Shown here in pieces: positions 11,612 to 22,878 of a DNA stretch of 64,000 nt. Numbering within the stretch: the stretch's first letter is position 1; each line of letters opens with the position of its first letter. The stretch spans positions 1,652,001-1,716,000 of the forward strand of contig BRXU01000013.1 of assembly GCA_030267565.1 (NCBI GenBank), in the 5' to 3' direction. Position numbers and translations under genes: made by a program. Below the pieces are notes generated by a model. The model was not told the origin of the DNA, did not search any database, and worked only from the letters and a program-made list of their open reading frames with translations. This stretch comes from Pleodorina starrii (Eukaryota; Chlorophyta; Chlorophyceae; Chlamydomonadales; Volvocaceae).

Positions 11612-12829
11612 CCAATTTACATTTTCGGCACTACTTTTGTTGCAGCGTCCAGAATCCAGATACTGCTGGATTTACATGACACGTTACGTTATCACTTTAC
11701 AGGAAACGTGGTCAGTTCACATGGGGTAACGGGTCCGTTACACGTTACGTGGCCAAAAGGTCTAAAGTGGCCCAAGGGGGAGGGTTGTATTTGACCAAAC
11801 GTTGACCCCTCGCCCCGTTACAGCCAGTACAACCTCATTTTAGCATAGTTTTGATTTCTTTCAACACCATGCTCAAGCCAGGCATGTGTCCGGAATCAAG
11901 GCTCCCACGTGTCATGCTGAGTATTGCGTTCGGGGAAGCATTCGCTGGGGCCTTGGCCTGGCGGCCATCACTCAACACTATCACCGAATTGACTTTCAAA
12001 TCTACAACATAGCGCGCGAGCTCGCGAGATCGAAGAGTGGTATATCACGCACGGCCTTGATGTCCTCTGCTTGTTTAATCCCGTGCTGCGCGTAATTGCT
12101 CAGAGAATTGCGTGGTCATGTCCATTTATGAATAGCTGCCTAAGTGACCAAAGCTGCTGGCGCACATATAACGAACCGATACAAGGCCGTTCAGTTATGT
12201 GAATACCTTTTATGTGCGCGGGAACAGCGCTGGAGCATGCGTGCCGTACTATTTTCCGAAATAGTACGACCTACAAGCGCACCGGTCCCTCACCACGGTC
12301 GGCACTCCCGAATGAGTTTCTCTGCCGGCTAGTTCTGCATAAAGTCAACATGGATCTTGACAAGGCGCTGCGGCTTCTCGACAAGACACAGTGGTCGGTC
12401 AGGCCGAGCTTCCGAGAGCCATGCCGACGCCGCGCAGGGCCGGCCGCGGTCGCAGCCGCTCGCCGACGCCGCACAACTTTAGTACAATTAATATGCAAAC
12501 AATGAGCGCGATGAGACTGCCATCGAGGGCTTGGCGTACTCTGAGAACGAGCTCTCGCGCGATGAAGCCGACCTCAGCGCGTCGGGTTCTATTATGGGCA
12601 ACGATGCTCGCAGGCTTCGTCCCAAGGGTTTAACATCGTGCTGGAGTGATATGACATGGCACATGGGCGCTTTGGCGTTACCGCCTCAAAACATCACTTT
12701 GCCATAGTGTGTACGGACCTCGCGCCAACAGACATAACGTCCCCAAAACAGCCCATGTAAATTGGGATCCGTTTGGGCCTGCCACTTTACATGGAAACGT
12801 GAGTTAACGTAACGTGTCATGTAAATTGG
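11612..12829. mobile_element. Non-autonomous DNA transposon (MITE-like), ~1.2 kb, CTA target duplication
   Basis: The ends are perfect 11-bp terminal inverted repeats: CCAATTTACAT at 11612-11622 and its reverse complement at 12819-12829. Both ends are flanked by CTA (11609-11611 and 12830-12832), a candidate 3-bp target duplication. A 22-bp inverted pair (ATTTACATGACACG... at 11670-11691, complement at 12805-12826) and further TTTACA/GTAACG motifs near 11695, 11710, 12756 and 12786 form subterminal repeats. The inside has no transposase. A coding-like stretch at about 12498-12700 (frame containing ERDETAIEGLAYSENELSRD) ends at TAG and could be a captured or decayed fragment. Three-bp duplications suggest PIF/Harbinger-like mobilisation, but that is inference. 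An alternative reading is an element at 11670-12826 flanked by TGG. Confidence 0.6.
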
Positions 12830-12974
12830 CTATACAGAGAAATTTAGTTCTTCTTCGGCGAGTACCCTCGCTGTGACGCTGACCGATGTTCGCATAATTG
12901 TCACATTTTAACCTTTATCATAACCTTCCGTTACCACGGCTTTGAGAATTCCCTAGCACGTCATCTACCAGTAC

Positions 12975-15900
12975 ATGATGGCACACCACGGCTCCGGTGC
13001 TGGTGGCGACATAGAGGACACAGGTCAGCGGGTCTCAATTGCTTAGCGGCAGCAAGATGGTCAAGCAGCTGCTAAACATGAAAGCCGAATATGCGCCTGA
13101 ATTCTCGTCGACAGGCAAATCGTGGATAGGTGATGTCAGGCGGTGTTTTCCAAAAGCAGTCACATGCCTTCATGCATATAGACATCTGATTTCGATTCTG
13201 CGGGTTCAAATGTCTCGATACACACCGGCGCGCTGCCCGCGCGGTAGGGTTAACGGTAGTGGCTCCTTTGGTGGTTAGCGCCACTGCCCCGGTAGACCAG
13301 GTTTTGAAGGCCACTTAGGTCTACAACACCCTCACCTCCCTTTTTTCCCCTCAACCTGGTGGGCTTGGTGGACTCAAACTGCATCCCGGCGGTCATCAGG
13401 CCTCCAGGCGCCGCTGCTGCAGCCGCAGCGGCGAACCCCACCTTCCCCATTCCGGCACGAGGTCCAACCCCCCGCGAAGAGCAACTTTTTTGAGTGTACC
13501 ATGAATTTAACCAAAGTCATCCTCGGCGCAGGCATCATGGTAGGTTCCGGGCCCTGGTTTGTGTGCACCAGTGATGCAAGCTGGATCCTGAGCGGCACCG
13601 CTCGATAGTCGTCATTATGAACGATAACAGCAATTTGGATGCCTCGGCTGCGTTCTGGCTTCATCCATGTTCGCAACATGAGCAGCGGCTTGCTCACCAC
13701 AGCGCTGCTGAGCCTTCTGTAGACTCCAGATAGGTGGCAGCCCACTCCAACAGTGCGACGTTTGCACCTACCGATGCAGGCGCTGCCCAAGGCCGTGGCG
13801 CTGCTCGGATGGGGCTGGGGCATGTCGCTGCTGGTGGTGGTGGGGCTGCTCACGCACTTCACGATCCACGGTAAGGGCTTGCTGGGGGAGCGTCACGTGG
13901 CCCCTTTCCCCCATCGGCACATCGCAGCAAGGCACCTACGTCCAAACCCTTATTTCCGCCAAACCCAAATCCAGACCCAAAGCGTGCCACATGTTGTGCA
14001 TCTGACCACAGCTTATCCTGGTACATGCCTTGAGTCGGGGCAGCGGTGCCACCTGGAACCGCCGAGCTGCAGTCCCCTGTCTGCTCGCACGACTCAAGGC
14101 CCCAGCTTGGATTGTGCGTGTCCTTATTTGGCCACCCCGCACCCTCGCAACCCGCTGTCCCCTTGCACCGCCCACCCTGGACCTCCCAATCAGGTCTGGT
14201 GTACGCTTCAGACCGCTGCCGCCAGGATACGTACTCTGCAGTGGTGCGGAAGGCCCTGGGGCCCCTGCCGGAGAAGGTCTTACAGGTACGGTCCCGCCTT
14301 CCGACGTCCTTTCTGCGAGCTTTGAACCCCCGCTGTGCGGCTCCCCTCAGGCGACCATGCTGCTGGGCTGCTTGGGTTTCGAGGTATGTGCGTTCGTTCG
14401 ACCAGGCAGCCGTTGCAAAGCGGTCTACACGGCAGCTTTCACGCGTGTGCTTCCGGCCTTCGGCACCGTAGCCAGGCTGCGGCTGAACTGCACCGTGCCC
14501 GCCGCTGTTGGCGTCATTGTTGCTATTATGATATATCAGGTTGTGAGCGAAACTGATCACCTGGCGCATTGCAGGTGGTTTATTTGGACATTATTGGAGA
14601 CATGCTGATCGGTGAGGAGGCGCTTGGGGGTCACAAAAGGGAGGGCCCGCTGAGTCAGCTGACCCGTATCTGCGACTCGGCCGCTCTTGCCTCTGGTCCT
14701 TTTGGCAGCAAGGCGGAATGCGGCGAAGTGTCCGTGACCCTCCTAATCCTGTCGTGTTTGGCCGTGCCGATTGTAGGTGACGAGCCGGAACTTGACGGCC
14801 TCATCACCACCTGGATGCCTCACGACCTCAGGTGCGCGCACACGCACACGCGCCGACGTCTGTGCACGCGTGAGCGTGGCACTCGAAACCGGAATCACGG
14901 CACAGGAAGTTTGAAGTAAAGAGTTTGACGTGGCCAAGTGGGCAAGCTGGTGAGCAGGGGCCTGGGGGCTCGGTTGGCTTGCGCACCTCTCTACGCCGGA
15001 CACTCTGCACCGCGAAATTGAGCCGACCCACATCAACCCAACCCTCCCCAATCCAACCCTGACCCTTAGTTCCCAACTCGCACACTCGCACACCTGCATA
15101 TCCTATCCCACCGTCCCGGGCAGGCACGAGTGGTACGTGGGCCGGCCTTTCGTGCTGGCCATCCTGACGGTCGTGCTGCTGGCGCCGCTGTCGTCCCTTC
15201 GCACCATGAGCCACCTGGGCGCGGTCAATGTGGTGGGGCTGCTGTCGCTGGTGGGCTTCGCGGCCGCCACCTGCTGGCTGGGTGTGGCGGCGGTGTCACG
15301 CGGCGCCGCGCATGAGCTGCCGTTCGGTCCGGACCTGGAGGGGCTGGGGCCCGACACGGCGTCGCGGATCACCGCGGCCCTATCTGTGGTGCCCATACTG
15401 CTAACGGCGGTGGGTGGCTGGTTGGTTGTTGTTTGTTGTCATTATATTGGTCTCAGGGCCCTCGGAAGGGTAGGGGGCTAGCTGGTAGGAGGATTGAATA
15501 ACGATGTGGGAGGTGCCTCGGGTCGGAGCACATGCCGTTATGCCATTGACGCATGCCGTTTAGCCTACGTGGAGCTCGACCTCCCCCCCAGTCCTTGCCA
15601 TTCTCTTTTCCTTTGCCCTTTCTCCTCTGCCTTTCGCCTCCTTGCCGTCGTACGTTTTGCCCATCCGTATCCCTTTCTTCTCTGCCTCGCCGCCCCTTCC
15701 TGCCCTCTTTTGCGCCGCGTCGCCGCCCCAGCTCGTTCGTGGGTTTATGTGTGTCTTGCCTTGCTTGCCTGCCTGCTCGCTCCTTCCTTCGCTGCCATTG
15801 CCGTTGCCCATTGCCGTTACTCACCCCCTTTTTCCTTCGAATCTTCCCGCTTCGCTTCCTCCAATTGAGCGCAGGTGAGTCTACAACTTGTCGGGTTGTT

Positions 15901-17401
15901 TTGTCCGGGCGTTCGTGCCGTTCTTGTGCTGTCGCGCGTACTCGTCCGTCTGGGTTGGTCTGGCGGCGACGCGGTCGCAGCGTATTTTCAGCTCGGTAAG
16001 GTTACAGGTATGTTCGGTAAGTATTACTGGGTTCTGGGCCGTTCGCTAACGCCGTCTCCGTCTCCGCTGCGGTATCATTTTCTACCCCCCCAGTCCCTCG
16101 GCCTCACCATCCTCTAATAACTTTGCTGCTTCTTCCAAGATTCCCGCATCTGTGATGAATGCCCTGACACATCGCTGGCTACCATCCCGGCCCCTGTTTC
16201 GGGATTGTTTATCCATATGTATGGTGCGACTCCACCCTCCTCGGCGCTTCCCACCCTCCCATCCACAATACCGGTACCGGTCCGACCCACATCCAACCCA
16301 CCCACAGGCCTCCTGCCACCAGTCCGTGCACCCGCTGCGCACCATGCTCGTGCCGTACAACCCCGCCGTATTGGACCGCGTGGTGGCCGCCTCCCTGACC
16401 ATGGTCACGCTGCTGTTCATGGTGGTTGCTGTGGCGGCGTACACGGCCTTTGGGCGCGACGTGCGTGGCAACTTCCTCAACAACCTGTCGCCGGTGCAGC
16501 TGACGCCCATGATTGGCGCCACCGCAGCCAACGTGGTTTCGCTGGGCATCAAGGCCGGATATGCGGGCAGCCTGGTCGGCTCGGCTGTGCTCATCATGTT
16601 CCCGCTGCGCCAGTCGGTGCTGGTGGGTGTGGATGGGCGGAGGGTGGCTGCCCCACGTGACGGACTCAACAGACTTTGGGGAGGCTGGGCAAAGGTGGCT
16701 GCTCTTGGTTTTGGCACGGGTATCTTCCGGCTGGCGCTTGTCACGTAGGCCACGTTCCTCACGTTCCCCTGGAGCCACAACCAAGACCCACTTCGGGGCG
16801 GTTTTACCTCGGCATGCGGCTTTGGATTGCACCTTGCAATTTTTGGGTTGCGCCGCTGAGCCCCGCGCTCTGTGCGGCGCTGTCCTCTTCCGAGCGGGAC
16901 ATTCATGTTGATGCCTTCGGTGCCGTGTCCCGGCGACGGATGGTACCCCCGCAGGAGGTCGTGGCGCCCACGTCGGTGCTGCCCGGCGCCGCGCCGGTGC
17001 CTACGTCGCTGTACCTGTCCTCCACGTACGGCCTTCTCGCCACCACGTACGTCATTGCAGTGTTCGTACCATCAATCTGGGACGTCATCAGCTTCGTGGG
17101 CGCGGTGGCCTGCACGATCATGTGCTTCATCATCCCCGCAGCTCTGACAATTCAGTTCAAGGATCAGAAGTCCATCTCGCACGCGCTCCAACGCGGCGGG
17201 GCATGGGTGGTTGCGGCGCTGGGCGTGGGGCTCTTCGCAAACATCTTTGTGGGAATCCTCGTGCGGTACTTGTCGGCGACGCGGCATCCGGAACCGCCGG
17301 CGGCGCAGGAGTTGCTGGGTTTCTGGGGCCTGGGCGGGGGCGGCCCAGGCGGGGACGGCGGCCTGCAGGCTGTGTGGAGGTGGGCGGGGTGGGGCGCGTG
17401 A
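12975..17401 (+). CDS. AAAP-family amino acid/auxin permease
   Basis: Probable exons: 12975-13023, about 13301-13539, 13780-13870, 14194-14285, 14351-14383, 14575-14611, 14777-14831, 15124-15409, 16308-16622, 16955-17401. The phases of exons 3-10 all agree. The protein shows the AAAP N-terminal signature NLTKVILGAGIM/ALPKAVALLGWGWG across the second intron, then several hydrophobic helices (VVYLDIIGDMLIG; VVLLAPLSSLR; VVGLLSLVGFAAATCWLG), the conserved CHQSVHPLR segment before a central helix, and C-terminal helices around YVIAVFVPSIWDVISFVGAV. These proteins are H+- or Na+-coupled amino acid carriers of the plasma membrane, vacuole or lysosome (AVT/SLC38-like); the substrate cannot be told from sequence. 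Exon 2's left border is uncertain because its 5' half has poor codon use. Two exons are only 33 and 37 nt. The last ~25 residues are Gly-rich and may be mis-modelled. No TGTAA is obvious downstream. Confidence 0.85.
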
Positions 17402-18708
17402 GGCGAAGCTGGCTGTGGGCGACGCTGCTCGTGGATGGGAGCGTGCCGTCATGACAAACACCACTGACGGGGGCGCGCGCTTTTACGTTAAGGAGCGTTG
17501 TCGCGCCGCAAGAAACATGTCGGGGTGGGCGCAAGGGTGGGTGTTTTACGTGTGTCGCCATTGACGCTTCTGGCTGTCGGGACCTGTCGGGCTACCGTGG
17601 GTGGCAAGGACCGGGGACAACGGACCACAACAACGGCAGACTAGTACATATCGGTGCGATGCGTCAAACAGCGTACAAAGTGACGCTCGTGGTAGTGTAT
17701 ATGAGGTGTATGTGGTGACCTACCAGTGCATCCACGTCGTGCATCCAGATGAAGCCATGTTCCGCTTAAGAGCTTGACATTCACGATGTCTGGCCCTGTC
17801 GTCTGGCCACACGCGTGGAAGAGCACAGGACAACGCCACGTTCATGCCGCCGCAGGCTCAGGCGATTCATCGTGGAGCGAACCACCATGCATCGTACAAC
17901 AACCACAATCCCTGCGCGACTTCCTGACTGCGCACCCCGGAGTTTTGTAGTAGGCTGCCGAATCGATATCGTGAGCACGTAGTGGCGCATACCTTCGGGC
18001 AATCAGGGCCGGCGAGTAACCCGGGTCGGTCGCTGCGGATATTATGCGGCTGCCTTTCCAACCCCGCAAACCGAGCTGATTGTCCACACCCAAGCCCATG
18101 TCGAATTGTCGATCCGCCCCCCGCACGGCAGCCGGCAATGCGCAGGCGGCCATCAACGGACCCGCGTCGCAGTCCATGCTGAACGACCCGGAGCAGATCT
18201 GCACACAAGCCGTACGCCCAGAAGGCAGGGACTGGCAGGGAACGGCCAACCCTGCGATTCTAGGAGGTCCTTGAGCATAATTCCAAGGTGGGGCGGCACA
18301 ACGCGGGAAGAGGGCTGTCGGCCCACGTGATGGAATGTCTTAGGGGAAATTGGGGGCCGGAGCTTGCGCTGGACCGCCGCGAAGCGAGGTGGAATCCCTG
18401 ACAACCCTTGGAGCGATAGGGTAACTGGGTCTGTTATCGCGTATTGCGCCTTGCTATGGCGCATGCTGGGCAGCTGGATTATCAGAAGTGACGGCAGAAT
18501 GTATGTTATGTTGCGATGGGCTCCGTGCGTGCATTTGGACACCCGCTCTTGATACAATGGTCGCTGTGTACGGATGTTGCAGTAGCTCTCGGTTGCAAAG
18601 CCGTTTGCGGACGTCGGCAAAGCTTTGTTTTTATTTTAGCAGGAGTTTTACGCCTTTTCCAGGGCCAGAACTTTAATTCTTTGTCCAAAGTTGAACCTAG
18701 TCGACGCA
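17402..18708. other. Intergenic region, presumed malate dehydrogenase promoter
   Basis: Tandem-gene spacer between the permease and malate dehydrogenase. No coding-like stretch, repeat or RNA gene is recognised. Confidence 0.5.
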
Positions 18709-21700
18709 ATGACAGTAAAGACGCAAATTCTGTCGCTGGCCGGGGCCGCGCTTCTTGGAGCGGGTCTGGTCCTTGGTTCAAAGTACCTGGCGATCCTCAA
18801 GAAGCGAAAGGCCATCAGGGTGATGATTACCGGCGCTGCGGGTGAGAAAGGGTTCTCTCGCGTGCATCCGAAACGTGTTATCGGTCTCTGCAATCCTGTC
18901 TTTCCAATGTTCAGCAACAACAGAAAGCATCATACTTATCTCGTGCTGCTTCGGCTATTGGTTCCGCATAATATATCTCGATCGACGTGATGCGGTTAGG
19001 TTGTGCGCGGTGTAAACGTGTCGTTGTTTTGCAATTGAAATATAATTATATTGTCCTTCAGGTCAGATTGGATATGCGCTGGCTCCGCAAGTGGCAACAG
19101 GCGCGATGTTTGGTAGCGACCAACCGATAATCCTGCACCTACTGGACGTCGAGCCCGCTAAGAACGCGCTGGAGGGGCTGCGTATGGAGCTGGTTGATGG
19201 CGCTTACCCTCTCCTGCAGGGTGAGAACAGGACTTGCTCAGCACTGCCTCGTTGGGGTTTGCCTCGTGCCCCAAAAAAGTGCCTATCACCTGATTTCTTG
19301 CCCTGTCCTGCCGTAAGAGTATAACGGCTTTCATCCACGTACAAAAGGCACACGTTCCAGCTGTGCTCAGAACTCCTCTGATTACCCTTGCGTGACCCTC
19401 GGGACGGGGTGAGGGCATGTCAGGTGACGGGTTCCCTCTTTTTGTCCCTGTGTGGCCGCCTCAGCATGCAAGCCCCGCACAACCCACAATCACGTTAGGT
19501 TTCTCCTGCCTCTTTGCCCGCTCGGCCATGCTGAGTCCATGCCGAGACACACCCCTCCTTTCTTCCCCAGCCTGCCGGCACACAACCCCGACATTTCACG
19601 AAACCATGCCCCGTACTTTTTACCCGTTCGCCGATACCTTTAGGTGTGTTCACCTTCACCGACGTCGCCGCGGCGTCCAAGGACGTGGACGTGGCGGTGA
19701 TGGTGGGCGGCTATCCGCGCAAGGCCGGCGAGGAGCGCAAGGACGTCATGTCCAAGAACGTCTCCATCTACAAGAGCCAGGCGTCGGCGCTGGCGGAGAA
19801 CGCCTCCAAGGATGTGAAGGTGCTGTGCCCCGCGCCTGCGTGTCTCCTTCGCCACCGTTTGGCGCTGCCCTGTGTACCTGCAGCCGGGATGTGCACCTGA
19901 AGCTGTCCCTTCCTGACTCCCAATCATGCCTTTCCACGGGCTTCTTCTCTATGCGTGTCTGAACGTTGGCACAGCAGCGCAACTGCTGTCAGCGCCCCCG
20001 CTGCAGTGTTCATGACCTCACCCGCAAACCCACCGCACCACGCCGTTTGCCATTCGAGCGCAACGCCGCCACTCCCCGCCAGGTGGTGGTTGTGGCCAAC
20101 CCCGCCAACACCAACGCGCTCATCTTGGCAGAGAACGCCCCATCCATTCCCCGCGAGAACATCACCTGCCTCACCCGCTTGGACCACAATCGCGCTCTGG
20201 GCCAGGTGGGAATTGGTGTCGTGGGTGCGAGAGGGCCCTGGCCGCACCGAGCGTGCTGACCGCACTGGGTGGGTGGGCTGTTACTGCCCATGCCCCGGTC
20301 CACCGCCGCGTCGCTACCGCGCGCGGACGGCTGGCATGTGGAATTGTGGATAGCCCCTCGGGCAGCTGGCCTGGCAGGCACGGGAGCCGACCCATAGCTA
20401 GTCGGTAGCTTACCTCGTTTCGCTAGTTTTCGAGGCCTTTTTCGGTCTTTCTTGAGGTTGGTCCTTGTGGAGGTTGACGGAGCCTCCTGCTGCCGCCACT
20501 GCTGCCGCCACTGCTGCTGCTGCTGCTGCCGTCCAGATCTCGGAGCGCACCACGACGCACGTGTCGGCGGTGAAGAACGTGATCATCTGGGGCAACCACT
20601 CGTCCACGCAGTACCCCGACGTGAACCACGGCTCGGTGGTGGGCAAGCCCATTCGCAGCGTGGTGTCGGATGACGCCTGGCTCAACGGCGAGTTCATCAC
20701 CACGGTACAGCAACGTGGAGCTGCCATCATCAAGGTAGGGCGCCGGCGGCGGCGGCGCGGCGGTGCTGGGGATGTGGTTTGGTGTCTGCGGACGGCGGTG
20801 CCGATGGAACGCCTTCCTTGTATACGAAAGGAGCGTATGAGATTCGAAGGTCCCTGCTGTGTTCTATTTGGGTCAGGATTGGGGAAGCGGAAGAGGGCTT
20901 GGCTCAGGACCGTTGATTGACGTTCCGTCTGCCGTGAAAGCATGCCCTACCAGCTTTGCCGGAAAGGCGCACAACGCCAGGAGCAGTCGTCATCCGCAAT
21001 CCCTTCCGTACACTCCCTTGTGTTACCGTACATCCGGGCCAGCGCCTGCGACCGACCTGGCCATCCGGGATGCGACTCACTTACCCTGGTCCTGTCCCTG
21101 ATCCTGGTCTGTCCCCGACCCTCCGGTCTGCTGCGCAGGCTCGTGGCCTGTCCTCTGCGCTGTCCGCCGCAAACGCGGTGTGCAACCACGTGCGCGACTG
21201 GGTGCGCGGCACGCCGGCGGGCACCTGGGTGTCCATGGGCGTCGTGTCGGACGGATCTTACGGCGTGCAGCCGGGCCTCGTCTACTCGTACCCCGTCGTC
21301 TGCTCCGGTGGCAAGTGGCGCGTCGTGCAAGGTGCGCCGCGCGTGTATAACTGTATATGCGATGAGGCGTGTTCTCGCCGCGGGGCATGACCCGCGTGCA
21401 GCCACGGCTTCGTGCAGCCCATGTGACTGTTGAACCGACCCCAAGCACGCGTTCTTCTGGCCGCTTTCGCGGGCTCTTTTGGGTCCCTGCCCGCTCGGGG
21501 GCCTGCCAGCCACAGAGCCTTTTGCATCTGACCAAGATACCCAACACCAAACGACGAATGATTTTGAAAGGCCCCATTCGCTCTCCACACCCAAACGCGC
21601 GTTCTTCTGGCCGCTTTCGCGGGCTCTTTTCGGTCCCTGCCCGCTCGGGGGCCTGCCAGCCGTAGAGCCTTGTGCATCTGACCGAGATACCCAACACCAA

Positions 21701-21873
21701 ACGACGAATGATTTTGAAAGGCCCCATTCGCTCTCCACATGAACCCTCCCGCGCCAGGCTTGCCCATCGATGACGCGTCCAAGGAGCGCATGCGCACCAC
21801 GGAGGCTGAGCTGGTGGAGGAACGCGACCTGGCGCTGCAGTGCCTGGCGGAGAAGAGTGGAGCAGCGCAGTAG
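18709..21873 (+). CDS. MDH: NAD-malate dehydrogenase, cytosolic-type, with N-terminal hydrophobic anchor
   Basis: Seven exons: 18709-18841, 19062-19220, 19644-19819, 20083-20205, 20537-20734, 21139-21331, 21758-21873. They sum to 1,098 nt, giving 365 residues. The enzyme interconverts malate and oxaloacetate using NAD(H). The dinucleotide-binding loop GAAGQIG is at residues 42-48. Family hallmarks are [14 protein letters not shown] (substrate-binding arginines), [21 protein letters not shown] (catalytic Asp) and [16 protein letters not shown] (catalytic His). These match the cytosolic eukaryotic branch rather than mitochondrial or plastid NADP enzymes. Unusually, residues 1-41 contain a hydrophobic stretch ([20 protein letters not shown]) followed by KKRK, which looks like a signal anchor or membrane-tethering segment; soluble cytosolic enzymes start almost directly at the nucleotide-binding strand. 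A TGTAA lies 255 nt after the stop. The last intron holds a 150-bp tandem duplication. Confidence 0.93.
21441..21740 (+). repeat. 150-bp tandem duplication in the last malate dehydrogenase intron
   Basis: Copies occupy 21441-21590 and 21591-21740 and directly abut. I count 8 mismatches in 150 positions, about 95% identity, with no indels. The unit contains GTTCTTCTGGCCGCTTTCGC and ends CTCTCCACA(C/T). Confidence 0.95.
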
Positions 21874-22127
21874 CGCGGAGCGCGCGACTGGATTGGAGAG
21901 AGAGTGCTTCTGGGGCAAAAGGCGGTTGACTTGCGGCGGAACCATGAAAGTGTCGGTTGATGACAAGGAGAGGGTAGGGCAGGAGGCGAGAGCTTGTGGG
22001 CAGAGGAGGACAGGCTCGAGACGAGGGCAAGGGGCCCTAGTCGACAGGGGCGGCAGGCAGCGGGCGGGGGACCGGAGCAGGAGAGCAGGGATCGGTCATG
22101 GGGGCCTGGACTTGACAGTGAGAGGGG

Positions 22128-22132
22128 TGTAA
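22128..22132 (+). terminator. Polyadenylation signal TGTAA of malate dehydrogenase
   Basis: TGTAA 255 nt past the TAG stop codon, a typical distance for volvocine 3' UTRs. Confidence 0.6.
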
Positions 22133-22830
22133 GGGACAGGGATTTGAACGCAGGTACATGGAGCCCTTGAGAGGGAATTTCACGTGAGGCAGTGGAAGCG
22201 GTTTGGTTGGCGGCGTGGTATGGCTTGCGCGTCGTTTCTCATGTGCTCTGGCGGCCAGGGAGCATGCATGCAGTTGGTGTGGGCAACGTGGGCATACGGT
22301 ACCGAGTGTGCATCGCACTCGCTGAGGACTTGCGGCAGGCTGCAGCGCCAGCTGTGCCAGGCTCGCTCAGGGCAAATGCATTCCACTCAACATCATGGCT
22401 ATGGGCTCATGTGACCTCGAGCGCTTGGGTTCGCACGCGCGGCAGCACACTACAAATATTCAGTGAGCATAACGTAGTCTGTCTAGGTGTTGTTGACACC
22501 TGAAAGGCATGTGTTACGGTCGAAGGCCATACCAGGATTGCATTCGGCTGCGGCCGTCATTGCCGCTGTGGTGACATTGACCGACAAGGCCGTCAGGCAT
22601 GCAGGCGAAGCCCCCAAGGGGCACAGCAGCACGGCACCTGGAAGCTCGGTGGACGATCCACACCGACATCGCCCACAGTGTGAAAGGTACTGTTACAAAA
22701 GCGGTACAAAATATGTGAAAGACCCTATATCAGTATGATCATGACCGACTGGGGAAGCGGCGCCACCGCGCGTGCCAGCCACGCACCGGCAGACAGCCGC
22801 ACAACCCCTTGCAGGGCTGAATGGGTTAAA

Positions 22831-22878
22831 AACAACAACAGCAACAACAACGGCAACAGCAACCACAACAACAACAGC
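22831..22878 (+). repeat. (AAC)n imperfect trinucleotide repeat
   Basis: Run of AAC units with CAGC/CGGC interruptions. Confidence 0.8.

Noticed and set aside
20947..21966. 339-codon minus-strand frame over the end of malate dehydrogenase
   Set aside because: It exists because the 150-bp intronic duplication keeps frame and the opposite strand is codon-biased; it crosses real exons.
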